A stretch of 64,000 bases of DNA from Paenibacillus sp. FSL R7-0337. GTDB taxonomy: Bacteria > Bacillota > Bacilli > Paenibacillales > Paenibacillaceae. The notes beneath the pieces were generated by a model that did no database searches, was not told where the DNA came from, and was given only the letters and a program-made list of their open reading frames with translations. Where the stretch lies: NCBI RefSeq assembly GCF_037969875.1, contig NZ_CP150218.1:5084001-5148000 (forward strand), written 5' to 3'. Both the position numbers and the translations under genes were made by a program. Of this stretch, positions 17,355 to 24,870 are shown one piece after another (positions within the stretch are counted from its first letter, which is position 1; each line of letters opens with the position of its first letter).

Positions 17355-18835
17355 AGACCGGGAACAAGCAGGAAACCCCTATCCTGTGGACCGGCGACTT
17401 TTACAATGAAGGAACGGGCTCGGGAGATATTTTTGATACGTTAAAAGAAGAATGCGGCGTCTTCGGGGTCTTCGGACACCCGGAGGCCGCCTCCATGTCC
17501 TATTATGGCCTGCATGCTCTGCAGCACCGGGGAGAAGAGAGCGCGGGCATCTGCGTGGCGGATGGGCGCGACTTCAACTATCACCGCGGCATGGGCCTGG
17601 TGAAAGAAGTCTTCGATAAAGACAAAATCGCTTCACTGGTGGGAGACATGTCCATCGGCCATGTGCGGTACTCCACCAGCGGAGACAGCCGGCTGACCAA
17701 TGCGCAGCCGCTGGTCTTCAAATACCGTGACGGTGATCTGGCGATTGCCACGAACGGCAATATCGTTAACGAACCGCTGATCCGCAAGCAGCTGGAGCAG
17801 GGCGGCTCGATCTTCCAGACGACTAGTGATACCGAGGTGCTGGCGCATCTGATTGCACGTTCACAGAAGGATTTTGTCGAAGCGACGAAGGATGCCTTGT
17901 CGCAACTGGTCGGCGGATTCGCCTTCCTCTTGATGACCAATGACAAGCTGATTGTCGCCTCAGATACCCACGGACTTCGTCCGCTTGTAATGGGCCGCCT
18001 GGGCGAAGCCTATGTCTTCGCTTCTGAATCCTGTGCGCTCGAAGTGATCGGCGCCGAGCTGGTGCGTGATATCGAGCCCGGCGAGCTGCTGGTGCTGGAC
18101 CAGAACGGTTTCCGTGAAGAACGCTTCGCAGAGCCTAAGCGCAAAGCGCTGTGCGCGATGGAGTACATCTACTTCGCCCGCCCGGACAGCGACCTGAACG
18201 GCTCCAACCTGCACTCCGCCCGCAAGCGGATGGGCAGCCGTATGGCGCTCGAAGCCTTCGTGGATGCGGATATTGTCACCGGCGTGCCGGATTCCAGTAT
18301 CTCCGCCGCCATCGGCTATGCCGAGCAGACGGGCATCCCGTACGAGCTGGGGCTGATCAAGAACAAGTATACCGGCCGCACGTTCATCCAGCCCAGCCAG
18401 GAACTGCGTGAGCAGGGCGTCAAGATGAAGCTCAGCGCGGTACGCCGCGTCGTGGAAGGCCAGCGTGTAGTGATGATCGACGATTCGATCGTGCGAGGTA
18501 CCACCTCACGCCGGATCGTCAACCTGCTGCGCGAAGCCGGAGCCTTAGAGGTCCACGTGCGGATTACATCGCCGCCGTTCAAGAATCCGTGCTTCTATGG
18601 CATTGATACCCCGGACCGCCGGGAGCTGATTGCCTCTTACAAGACCATCGCTGAGATGTGTGAGGAGATCAACGCTGATTCCCTGGCGTTCCTCTCTCCC
18701 GAGGGGCTGATCCAGTCCATCGGCGGCTATAATAGTGACGACTATAAAGGCGGCCTATGCCTGTCTTGCTTCGACAATGATTACCCGACGCAGGTGGATT
18801 TCGGCGGGGAAGAGAAGGACGGATGCTCGTGTTAG
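17339..18835 (+). CDS. purF: Amidophosphoribosyltransferase
   Basis: A 498-residue PurF, the first committed step (PRPP plus glutamine to phosphoribosylamine). The N-terminal nucleophile is Cys39 in LKEECGVFGVFG; the preceding 38 residues would be a propeptide, longer than the 11 of B. subtilis. The PRPP-binding motif VVMIDDSIVRGTT is clear. Cysteines at CAMEYIYFARPDS and in the C-terminal CLSCFDNDYPT are positioned like iron-sulfur ligands of the Bacillus enzyme. GGGAGGAT (17323-17330) fixes ATG 17339; the start overlaps the purL end. The stop codon sits inside a hairpin. Confidence 0.97.
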   Translation: MSDEIKTGNKQETPILWTGDFYNEGTGSGDIFDTLKEECGVFGVFGHPEAASMSYYGLHALQHRGEESAGICVADGRDFNYHRGMGLVKEVFDKDKIASLVGDMSIGHVRYSTSGDSRLTNAQPLVFKYRDGDLAIATNGNIVNEPLIRKQLEQGGSIFQTTSDTEVLAHLIARSQKDFVEATKDALSQLVGGFAFLLMTNDKLIVASDTHGLRPLVMGRLGEAYVFASESCALEVIGAELVRDIEPGELLVLDQNGFREERFAEPKRKALCAMEYIYFARPDSDLNGSNLHSARKRMGSRMALEAFVDADIVTGVPDSSISAAIGYAEQTGIPYELGLIKNKYTGRTFIQPSQELREQGVKMKLSAVRRVVEGQRVVMIDDSIVRGTTSRRIVNLLREAGALEVHVRITSPPFKNPCFYGIDTPDRRELIASYKTIAEMCEEINADSLAFLSPEGLIQSIGGYNSDDYKGGLCLSCFDNDYPTQVDFGGEEKDGCSC

Positions 18836-19260
18836 GCGGAACATCCGCCTAACACTGTGGGGCTCATCCCCCTAAGTTCCCCTTGCGAAGGGGGATTCCG
18901 GAAGTTTGGTGGTCTGTTTCTGCTCTAAACTTGCTAAGGAGGCTTGGGTGCGGGTGCCCGCTTTGTCCCTATGTGCTGCGCACGGACGGGATGCACTTAT
19001 GCGGTGCTGCCCCCCCGGCGGCCAGCGGTCCGCCGGGCCCACTGGCTCCAGAATCTGTCCTATTTGCTGCGCAAATCCGGAGATTCTGTCGCCTAAGAAG
19101 CCCGCACGGCTTCGCCCCGTGCGGAGAAGAGCTCCCACCCCCGTCCTGTTTGCTAACGCAAAAACGGGGGACCGGTCGCCTAAGGAGGCGCTGTGCGAAG
19201 CCCAGCGCCGACCCCTTGCCGCTGTGCAAGGCGCGAAGCTTCGGCTTGCGGCAGAGGTTT
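18832..19260 (+). other. Array of nested GC-rich hairpins between purF and purM
   Basis: The 657-base gap between purF and purM starts with a perfect hairpin over the purF stop (TTAGGCGGA/TCCGCCTAA, 18832-18852). A run of nested stem-loops of similar design follows: GTCC..GTGC-TGC-GCAC..GGAC (18965-18987), CCGGCGG/CCGCCGG (19016-19036), GAATCT..ATTTGC-TGC-GCAAAT..AGATTC (19051-19086), CCCCCGT..TTTGC-TAAC-GCAAA..ACGGGGG (19138-19171) and GGCGCTG/CAGCGCC (about 19187-19209). All three frames stay open for 85-140 codons because of composition, but none has a credible ribosome site or protein-like sequence. Confidence 0.7.
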
Positions 19261-19282
19261 GAACTGCGGTGGTGTGAGTCAT

Positions 19283-19433
19283 GGAGAGGAATTTTGGAAC
19301 TGTAGGAGCGGTAGCGTCCGCCTTTATGGCCCGATTTCTACCGCAAATAGCGGTATCAATCAGGAAATCGGGCCATAACAGCGGCCGGAAGTCCAAATAT
19401 TCTTTGTAATGACGACTATAACGACCCTATCAT
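19283..19433 (+). repeat. Dispersed stem-loop repeat, family A, copy 2 (purF-purM gap)
   Basis: This is homologous to 12892-13031. The same nested stems form with different bases: CCGC/GCGG (19318-19321 with 19381-19384) where copy 1 has TCGC/GCGA, and a perfect 15-bp arm 19324-19338 with 19364-19378 where copy 1 has other pairs. The compensatory changes indicate selection for the structure. Confidence 0.85.
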
Positions 19434-19492
19434 TTCAAATCCCTGCCGCCCCGAACCCGCGCTCTAAACTAATCTAAATGAGGTGTCCAAAC

Positions 19493-20533
19493 GTGTCAGA
19501 AGCGTACAAGAAAGCCGGAGTGGATATTGCGGCTGGCAATGAAGCAGTAGAACGCATGAAAAAGCATGTGAAGCGCACATACCGTCCGGAAGTGATGACG
19601 GAGCTGGGCGGCTTCGGCGCCCTGTTCGGCCTGAATAAGGACAAGTACGAAGAGCCGGTTCTCGTGTCGGGAACAGATGGTGTGGGCACGAAGCTGAAAA
19701 TCGCGTTCGCGGCTGACCGCCACGACACGATTGGCATCGATGCTGTCGCCATGTGCGTGAATGACATCGTGGTACAGGGTGCTGAGCCGCTGTTCTTCCT
19801 CGATTATCTGGCCTGCGATAAGGTCGTGCCGGAGAAGATCGAAGCCATCGTAGCCGGGATCGCGGAAGGCTGTCATCAGGCGGGCTGCGCCCTGATCGGC
19901 GGCGAGACCGCCGAGATGCCGGGCATGTATGCAGCTGGCGAATATGATATCGCCGGATTCACCGTAGGTGTGGCCGATAAGGCGAAGCTGGTAACCGGAT
20001 CAGATATTGCTCCAGGAGACACAGTTATCGGGCTGGCTTCGAGCGGGATTCACAGCAATGGCTTCTCGCTGGTGCGCAAGCTTTTGCTGGAGGAAGACGG
20101 TTACGGCCTGGATGAGGTTGTGCCGGAGCTGGGAGCGCCGCTGGCGGACGTTCTGCTGGCCCCGACCCGGATCTACGTGAAGCCGCTGCTTGCTCTGCTC
20201 GAACAGCTTCCGGTCAAGGGCATGGCCCATATTACCGGCGGCGGGTTCATCGAGAACATTCCGCGTGTATTGCCGGATAATGTAAATGTAGAGATCAACT
20301 ACGGCTCCTGGCCGATTCAGCCGGTCTTCAGCCTGATGCAGAGTAAGGGGCAGGTCAGCAACCGCGACATGTTCACAACGTTCAATATGGGCGTGGGGCT
20401 GGTGCTGGTAGTGGCGGAAGCGGACGGAGAGCGTGCGCTGGAACTGCTTAAGGCCAGCGGGGAAGAGGCTTACCGGATCGGCACGGTTACTGAAGGAGAG
20501 CGCATTGTTACCTTCACGGGAGCTGAAGTCTGA
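19493..20533 (+). CDS. purM: AIR synthetase (phosphoribosylformylglycinamidine cyclo-ligase)
   Basis: A 346-residue PurM that closes the imidazole ring, FGAM to AIR, with ATP. Features are SEAYKKAGVDIAAGNEAVERM at the start, VSGTDGVGTKLKIAF, DCIGxD-like GIDAVAMCVNDIVVQGAEPLFFLDYLA, and HITGGGFIENIPRVLP. ATG 19478 is in frame, but GAGGTG (19480-19485) overlaps it and is placed for GTG 19493, which also matches the usual N-terminus. It is preceded by the long structured gap after purF and overlaps purN by its stop codon. Confidence 0.96.
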   Translation: MSEAYKKAGVDIAAGNEAVERMKKHVKRTYRPEVMTELGGFGALFGLNKDKYEEPVLVSGTDGVGTKLKIAFAADRHDTIGIDAVAMCVNDIVVQGAEPLFFLDYLACDKVVPEKIEAIVAGIAEGCHQAGCALIGGETAEMPGMYAAGEYDIAGFTVGVADKAKLVTGSDIAPGDTVIGLASSGIHSNGFSLVRKLLLEEDGYGLDEVVPELGAPLADVLLAPTRIYVKPLLALLEQLPVKGMAHITGGGFIENIPRVLPDNVNVEINYGSWPIQPVFSLMQSKGQVSNRDMFTTFNMGVGLVLVVAEADGERALELLKASGEEAYRIGTVTEGERIVTFTGAEV

Positions 20534-21147
20534 TGGAGTGGAGCCGAATCGCTGTCTTTGCCTCCGGAACGGGCAGCAATTTCGCTGCACTGGTCCAGGC
20601 ACAGCGGGAGGGCAGGCTGGGCGGAGGCAGCATAGAGCTGCTGGTCTCGGATAAACCGGAAGCGCCTGTAGCACAGCGGGCAGAGGAGGCAGGAATTCCT
20701 GCTCTGCTGTTGCGGCCGAAGGACTTCGCGGGCCGGGAGCAGTACGAGGCCGCGATTGTGGCTGAATTGCAGCGCCGGAACATCGGACTGGTGGTGCTGG
20801 CCGGTTATATGCGGCTAATCTCCCCTGTTCTGCTCACACCGTATGCCGGACGGATCATCAACATTCATCCTTCGCTGCTGCCGGCTTTTGCCGGGAAGGA
20901 CGCGATCGGGCAGGCGCTGGAGTATGGCGTGAAGCTGACAGGCGTGACCGTGCATTTTGTCGATGGAGGCATGGATACCGGACCGGTGATTGCCCAGCGC
21001 AGCGTGGAGGTCCAGTCTGGAGATACCGCTGAATCGCTGGCTGCACGTATCCATCAGGTGGAATACGCGCTGTATCCTGAGGTAGTGAGTGCTTTTGCCG
21101 CCGGAAAAGTAGAATTGAACGGAAGAATGGCGACCATTGGCGATTAA
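20533..21147 (+). CDS. purN: Phosphoribosylglycinamide formyltransferase
   Basis: A 204-residue folate-dependent PurN, transferring formyl from 10-formyl-THF to GAR. The catalytic Asn-His-Asp set is visible: IINIHPSLLPAFAGKDAIGQAL holds Asn and His, and TVHFVDGGMDTGPVIAQ holds the aspartate. The N-terminus RIAVFASGTGSNFAAL is the phosphate loop. The start overlaps the purM stop (TGATG). A 579-base non-coding gap follows before purH. Confidence 0.97.
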   Translation: MEWSRIAVFASGTGSNFAALVQAQREGRLGGGSIELLVSDKPEAPVAQRAEEAGIPALLLRPKDFAGREQYEAAIVAELQRRNIGLVVLAGYMRLISPVLLTPYAGRIINIHPSLLPAFAGKDAIGQALEYGVKLTGVTVHFVDGGMDTGPVIAQRSVEVQSGDTAESLAARIHQVEYALYPEVVSAFAAGKVELNGRMATIGD

Positions 21148-21720
21148 TAGAAGTAGCTGTATATTTCTCGGGAAATACTGCTGAGGCGTCAGAAATTGAC
21201 GGAAGCTCTGGCGGCATGGCCGGAAATTGCGAAAATACAGGTTTGCTGGCATAAGGACAGAAGCACAAATATCAGGACAGATACACCAGGGAATTCTAAA
21301 TTAATAGTTTGTTCTACAGGATTCGTTGCTGTAATCATCCGGAGTTCATCCGGCAAACATTCATAGGCACGGGGATCATTTGATTTAAAGGTTCAGTATT
21401 CCCAACTCAATAAGCTAAGCTGCTGGAACAGGTGGATTTTCTCCATCTAATCTGGCTGATATATGCGATGAACGGAGCATAAGTGGAAAAAGTACAGCTA
21501 ATCCGGCCCCAATCGAATGATTGACCTTATCTGGCGTCATTTAGGTGTGTATTTTCCAACTACTGCCCCGCTACGTGCTTCCCCGCCGGAATTAGATGAC
21601 AAAAATCCAACTAAATCAGCTACGCCAATGAGTGGGTACAAGCCGTCTTCAAGAGCAGCCGATTCATCAAGTAACTCTTACAACACCCCAATAATCTAGC
21701 GAGAATCCAGAGGAGGACTA
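21148..21720 (+). other. Non-coding purN-purH gap with an imperfect inverted repeat
   Basis: There is no convincing gene; the 60-codon open frame here lacks a ribosome site. The clearest structure is an inverted repeat: AAGTGGAAAAAGTACAGCTAAT starting near 21480 against ATTTAGGTGTGTATTTTCCAACTA ending near 21563. A further CCAACTAAAT stretch lies near 21610. It may be a decayed dispersed element. Confidence 0.45.
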
Positions 21721-21726
21721 TTCAAA

Positions 21727-23274
21727 GTGAGTATCAAGAGAGCGCTGGTCAGCGTATCGGACAAACAGGGCATCGTGGATTTTTGCCGCGAGTTGTCTGC
21801 ATTAGGCGTAGAAATTATCTCCACAGGCGGCACCAGCACACTTCTCGCGAAGGAAGGCGTTCCGGTCATTGGCATCTCTGATGTTACCGGCTTCCCTGAG
21901 ATCATGGACGGACGCGTCAAAACCTTACATCCAGCCGTACACAGCGGCCTGCTGGCCGTTCGTGACAACGAAGAGCATACCCGTCAGATGAATGAGCTTG
22001 GCCTTGATTACATCGACCTCGTCGTGGTGAATTTGTATCCGTTCGCGGAGACGATTGCCAAGCCGGATGTGTCTTATGAAGAGGCTATCGAGAATATCGA
22101 TATCGGCGGACCGACGATGCTGCGTTCTGCGGCGAAGAACCATGCGTTTGTCAGTGTGGTGGTCGATGCGGCTGACTATGCGAATGTGCTTGAAGAAGTA
22201 CGCGCCTGTGGAGATACAACCCTTGCAACCCGCAAACGTCTTGCGGCCAAAGTCTTCCGCCATACGGCGGCTTACGACGCCCTGATTGCCGATTATCTGG
22301 CGAATGTCACCGGTGAACCGCTGCCGGAGCGCTATACGGTCACTTATGAGAAAATCCAGGATCTGCGCTACGGGGAGAACCCGCATCAGAAGGCTGCGTT
22401 CTACCGCAAGCCGCTGGCTGCACAGGATACGCTGACGGCTGCTGAGCAGCTGCACGGCAAAGAGCTGTCCTACAACAATATCAATGACGCGAACGCGGCG
22501 CTCCAGATTGTCAAAGAGTTCGAAGAGCCTGCCGTTGTAGCCGTGAAGCATATGAATCCTTGCGGAGTCGGCGTGGGCACAAGTGTCTATGAAGCATATC
22601 AAAAAGCGTACAATGCGGACCCTACCTCCATCTTCGGCGGAATTGTGGCAGCCAACCGGATTATTGATGCGGACACGGCTAATCTGCTGAAGGATATTTT
22701 CCTCGAAATCGTCCTGGCCCCGGGCTTCACAGAAGAAGCGCTGGAGATCCTGACGAAGAAAAAGAATATCCGCCTGCTTAAACTGGGCAACCTCAGCACC
22801 GCTTCATCCCGCAAGAGCAGCTTTGTGGTTACCTCCGTTGAAGGTGGAATGGTGGTGCAGGAGAGCGATGTACACTCTGTGAATCCTGAGGAATTGCAAG
22901 TTGTAACTAACCGCAAGCCTACGGAAGAAGAGCTGAAGCAGCTGTTGTTCGGCTGGAAGGTCGTGAAGCATGTGAAGTCCAATGCCATTGTGCTTGCGGC
23001 TGACGATATGACAGTCGGTGTAGGTGCAGGACAGATGAACCGTGTCGGTGCGGCCAAGATTGCCATTGAACAAGCAGGCGAGAAAGCAAAGGGTGCTGTG
23101 CTGGCATCAGACGCCTTCTTCCCGATGGGCGATACCCTGGAAATGGCTGCGAAGGCGGGCATTACGGCAGTTATTCAGCCGGGAGGCTCGATCAAGGACG
23201 AGGAATCGGTTAAGGTTGCCAATGAATACGGCATTGCCATGGTCTTCACCGGCGTACGCCACTTCAAACACTAG
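21727..23274 (+). CDS. purH: Bifunctional AICAR transformylase / IMP cyclohydrolase
   Basis: A 515-residue two-domain enzyme that makes the last two steps to IMP. The N-terminal methylglyoxal-synthase-like cyclohydrolase domain (about 1-200) shows SVSDKQGIVDFCREL and STGGTSTLLAKEGVPV. The C-terminal transformylase carries the catalytic KHMNPCGVGVG motif (near residue 272) and ends GIAMVFTGVRHFKH. Start GTG 21727 follows AGAGGAGG. It is separated from purN by a long gap but closely followed by purD. Confidence 0.97.
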   Translation: MSIKRALVSVSDKQGIVDFCRELSALGVEIISTGGTSTLLAKEGVPVIGISDVTGFPEIMDGRVKTLHPAVHSGLLAVRDNEEHTRQMNELGLDYIDLVVVNLYPFAETIAKPDVSYEEAIENIDIGGPTMLRSAAKNHAFVSVVVDAADYANVLEEVRACGDTTLATRKRLAAKVFRHTAAYDALIADYLANVTGEPLPERYTVTYEKIQDLRYGENPHQKAAFYRKPLAAQDTLTAAEQLHGKELSYNNINDANAALQIVKEFEEPAVVAVKHMNPCGVGVGTSVYEAYQKAYNADPTSIFGGIVAANRIIDADTANLLKDIFLEIVLAPGFTEEALEILTKKKNIRLLKLGNLSTASSRKSSFVVTSVEGGMVVQESDVHSVNPEELQVVTNRKPTEEELKQLLFGWKVVKHVKSNAIVLAADDMTVGVGAGQMNRVGAAKIAIEQAGEKAKGAVLASDAFFPMGDTLEMAAKAGITAVIQPGGSIKDEESVKVANEYGIAMVFTGVRHFKH

Positions 23275-23297
23275 CACGCTGGGAGGATCAGAGCCTT

Positions 23298-24563
23298 ATG
23301 GATATTTTAGTAGTCGGCGGCGGCGGACGCGAGCATGCGATCATCTGGAGCTTGTCCCGCAGTCCCCGTGCCGGTAAAATCTACTGCGCCCCCGGCAATG
23401 CCGGGATTGCGCAGCTTGCGGAATGTGTGCCGATCGGCGTCTTCGAGTTCGATAAGCTGACCGCTTTTGCGAAGGAGAAGAAGGTGGGCCTGGTAGTCAT
23501 CGGACCGGATGATCCGCTCGCTGCAGGCATTGTGGATGCCTTCGAAGCCCAGGATATTCCTGTATTCGGCCCGCGGAAGAATGCCGCAGAGATTGAGGGC
23601 AGCAAGACCTTCATGAAGGATCTGCTGCATAAATACAGCATTCCGACAGCCGCATATGAGAAATTCAGCGATTATGAGACAGCCCTGTCTTATCTGCGGA
23701 GCCAGGAGCTGCCGATTGTCATCAAGGCGGACGGCCTGGCCGCAGGCAAAGGGGTAACCGTGGCATATTCCCGGGAGGAGGCGGAGCAGGCCCTTCAGGA
23801 GATCATGGTCGACAAGGTCTTCGGGGAAGCAGGGGCGCAGGTAGTCATTGAGGAGTTCCTTGCCGGGCAGGAAATGTCGATTCTGGCGTTTGTGGATGGC
23901 GAAACGGTGCGGCCGATGGCTGCGGCTCAGGACCATAAGCCTGTATTCGACGGCGATAAAGGACCTAATACGGGAGGCATGGGGACGTATTCCCCGCTGC
24001 CGCATATCGATGAAGCGATCATCCGTGAAGCGGTGGAGACGATTATTGAGCCGACAGCCAGAGCGATGGTGGCTGAGGGGCGGCCCTTCAGCGGAGTGCT
24101 GTTCGCGGGACTAATGATCTCGCCGGACGGCAGACCGAAGACGATTGAGTTCAATGCCCGCTTCGGGGACCCGGAGACCCAGGTAGTTCTTCCCCGGCTG
24201 CGAAGCGATCTGCTGGAGATCTTCCTGGCTGTGACCGAAGGCAGACTCGCCGATATTCCGATTGAGTGGAGCATTGATGCGGCAGTCTGCGTGGTCCTGG
24301 CCTCGGAGGGGTATCCCGGGCCTTACCCGAAGGGAGTGCCGATCAGCGGGCTGGAAGACAGCAGCTCTGCGCTGGTCTTCCATGCCGGAACCGCACGCAG
24401 TGAAGACGGAGGCTGGGTGACCACCGGCGGCCGTGTGCTTGGGGTGGTAGGCCTGGGGGCAACCATTGCCGAAGCACGTACATCGGCCTATGCCAGTGCG
24501 GAGACTATTACGTTTGCGGGTAAACAGAACCGCAGTGATATCGCAATGAAGGCACTGGTCTGA
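23298..24563 (+). CDS. purD: Phosphoribosylamine-glycine ligase
   Basis: A 421-residue ATP-grasp GAR synthetase. It has the N-terminal MDILVVGGGGREHAIIW, VIKADGLAAGKGVTVA in the ATP-binding lid, the family signature FNARFGDPETQVVLPRL, and GPNTGGMGTYSP. It ligates glycine to phosphoribosylamine, the step after PurF. GGGAGGA lies about twelve bases before ATG 23298. It is the last gene of the purine operon; a small promoter-terminator unit follows. Confidence 0.97.
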   Translation: MDILVVGGGGREHAIIWSLSRSPRAGKIYCAPGNAGIAQLAECVPIGVFEFDKLTAFAKEKKVGLVVIGPDDPLAAGIVDAFEAQDIPVFGPRKNAAEIEGSKTFMKDLLHKYSIPTAAYEKFSDYETALSYLRSQELPIVIKADGLAAGKGVTVAYSREEAEQALQEIMVDKVFGEAGAQVVIEEFLAGQEMSILAFVDGETVRPMAAAQDHKPVFDGDKGPNTGGMGTYSPLPHIDEAIIREAVETIIEPTARAMVAEGRPFSGVLFAGLMISPDGRPKTIEFNARFGDPETQVVLPRLRSDLLEIFLAVTEGRLADIPIEWSIDAAVCVVLASEGYPGPYPKGVPISGLEDSSSALVFHAGTARSEDGGWVTTGGRVLGVVGLGATIAEARTSAYASAETITFAGKQNRSDIAMKALV

Positions 24564-24585
24564 GGAGAAAGTCCCAAAAAAAGGA

Positions 24586-24614
24586 CTGACAAGTTGTAGG
24601 AGAAGTGCTATAAT
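24586..24614 (+). promoter_or_regulatory. Predicted sigma-A promoter downstream of purD
   Basis: CTGACA (24586-24591), a 17-base spacer and a perfect TATAAT (24609-24614). Transcription would start near 24621 and meet a terminator within about 65 bases. Confidence 0.6.
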
Positions 24615-24620
24615 ACAACT

Positions 24621-24688
24621 CGTACGGGGGAAAATGTGCGGATATATACAGATAAAGGGTCTTTCCTTTCTAAGGAAAGGCCTTTTTT
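24621..24688 (+). ncRNA. Putative short transcript ending in an intrinsic terminator
   Basis: The segment between the promoter above and the hairpin GGTCTTTCCTT/AAGGAAAGGCC (about 24658-24682, T run after it) has no reading frame. The hairpin may simply terminate the purine operon. The promoter placed directly before it suggests an independent small RNA of about 65-70 nt. No known RNA family is recognised. Confidence 0.4.
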
Positions 24689-24697
24689 AAAATAGAG

Positions 24698-24787
24698 AAA
24701 TTCATATGTTTCACGCTATACATTATCCTTCTATTCTCGCCGAAACGGTACCGTCCCTAAAAGGACGGCACAGCCGTTTCCACTTGC
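24698..24787 (+). repeat. Dispersed hairpin repeat, family B, copy 1
   Basis: GAAACGG (24742-24748) pairs with CCGTTTC (24774-24780), and inside it CCGTCC (24751-24756) pairs with GGACGG (24763-24768). A shared AT-rich left flank (TTATCCTTCTAT) and right end CCACTTG are also present at 38861-38957; a weaker copy is at 40840-40911. Confidence 0.85.
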
Positions 24788-24870
24788 AATTCCATAACGA
24801 ATGTTATAATAGTACAATAAAAGCGATGCTTATGCGGATGTACAGTTACTGATTTAAGGGGGAATTAGTT

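Noticed and set aside
18883..19396. Several 80-170 codon open frames on both strands in the purF-purM gap
   Set aside because: GC-rich hairpin DNA lacks stop codons in many frames at once. The translations are Arg/Pro/Ala/Cys-rich without domains, overlap each other, and have no credible ribosome sites.
24784..24810. A promoter for the SEC-C gene (TTGCAA then TATAAT)
   Set aside because: The -10 is good, but the spacer is only 15 bases, too short for a confident call.
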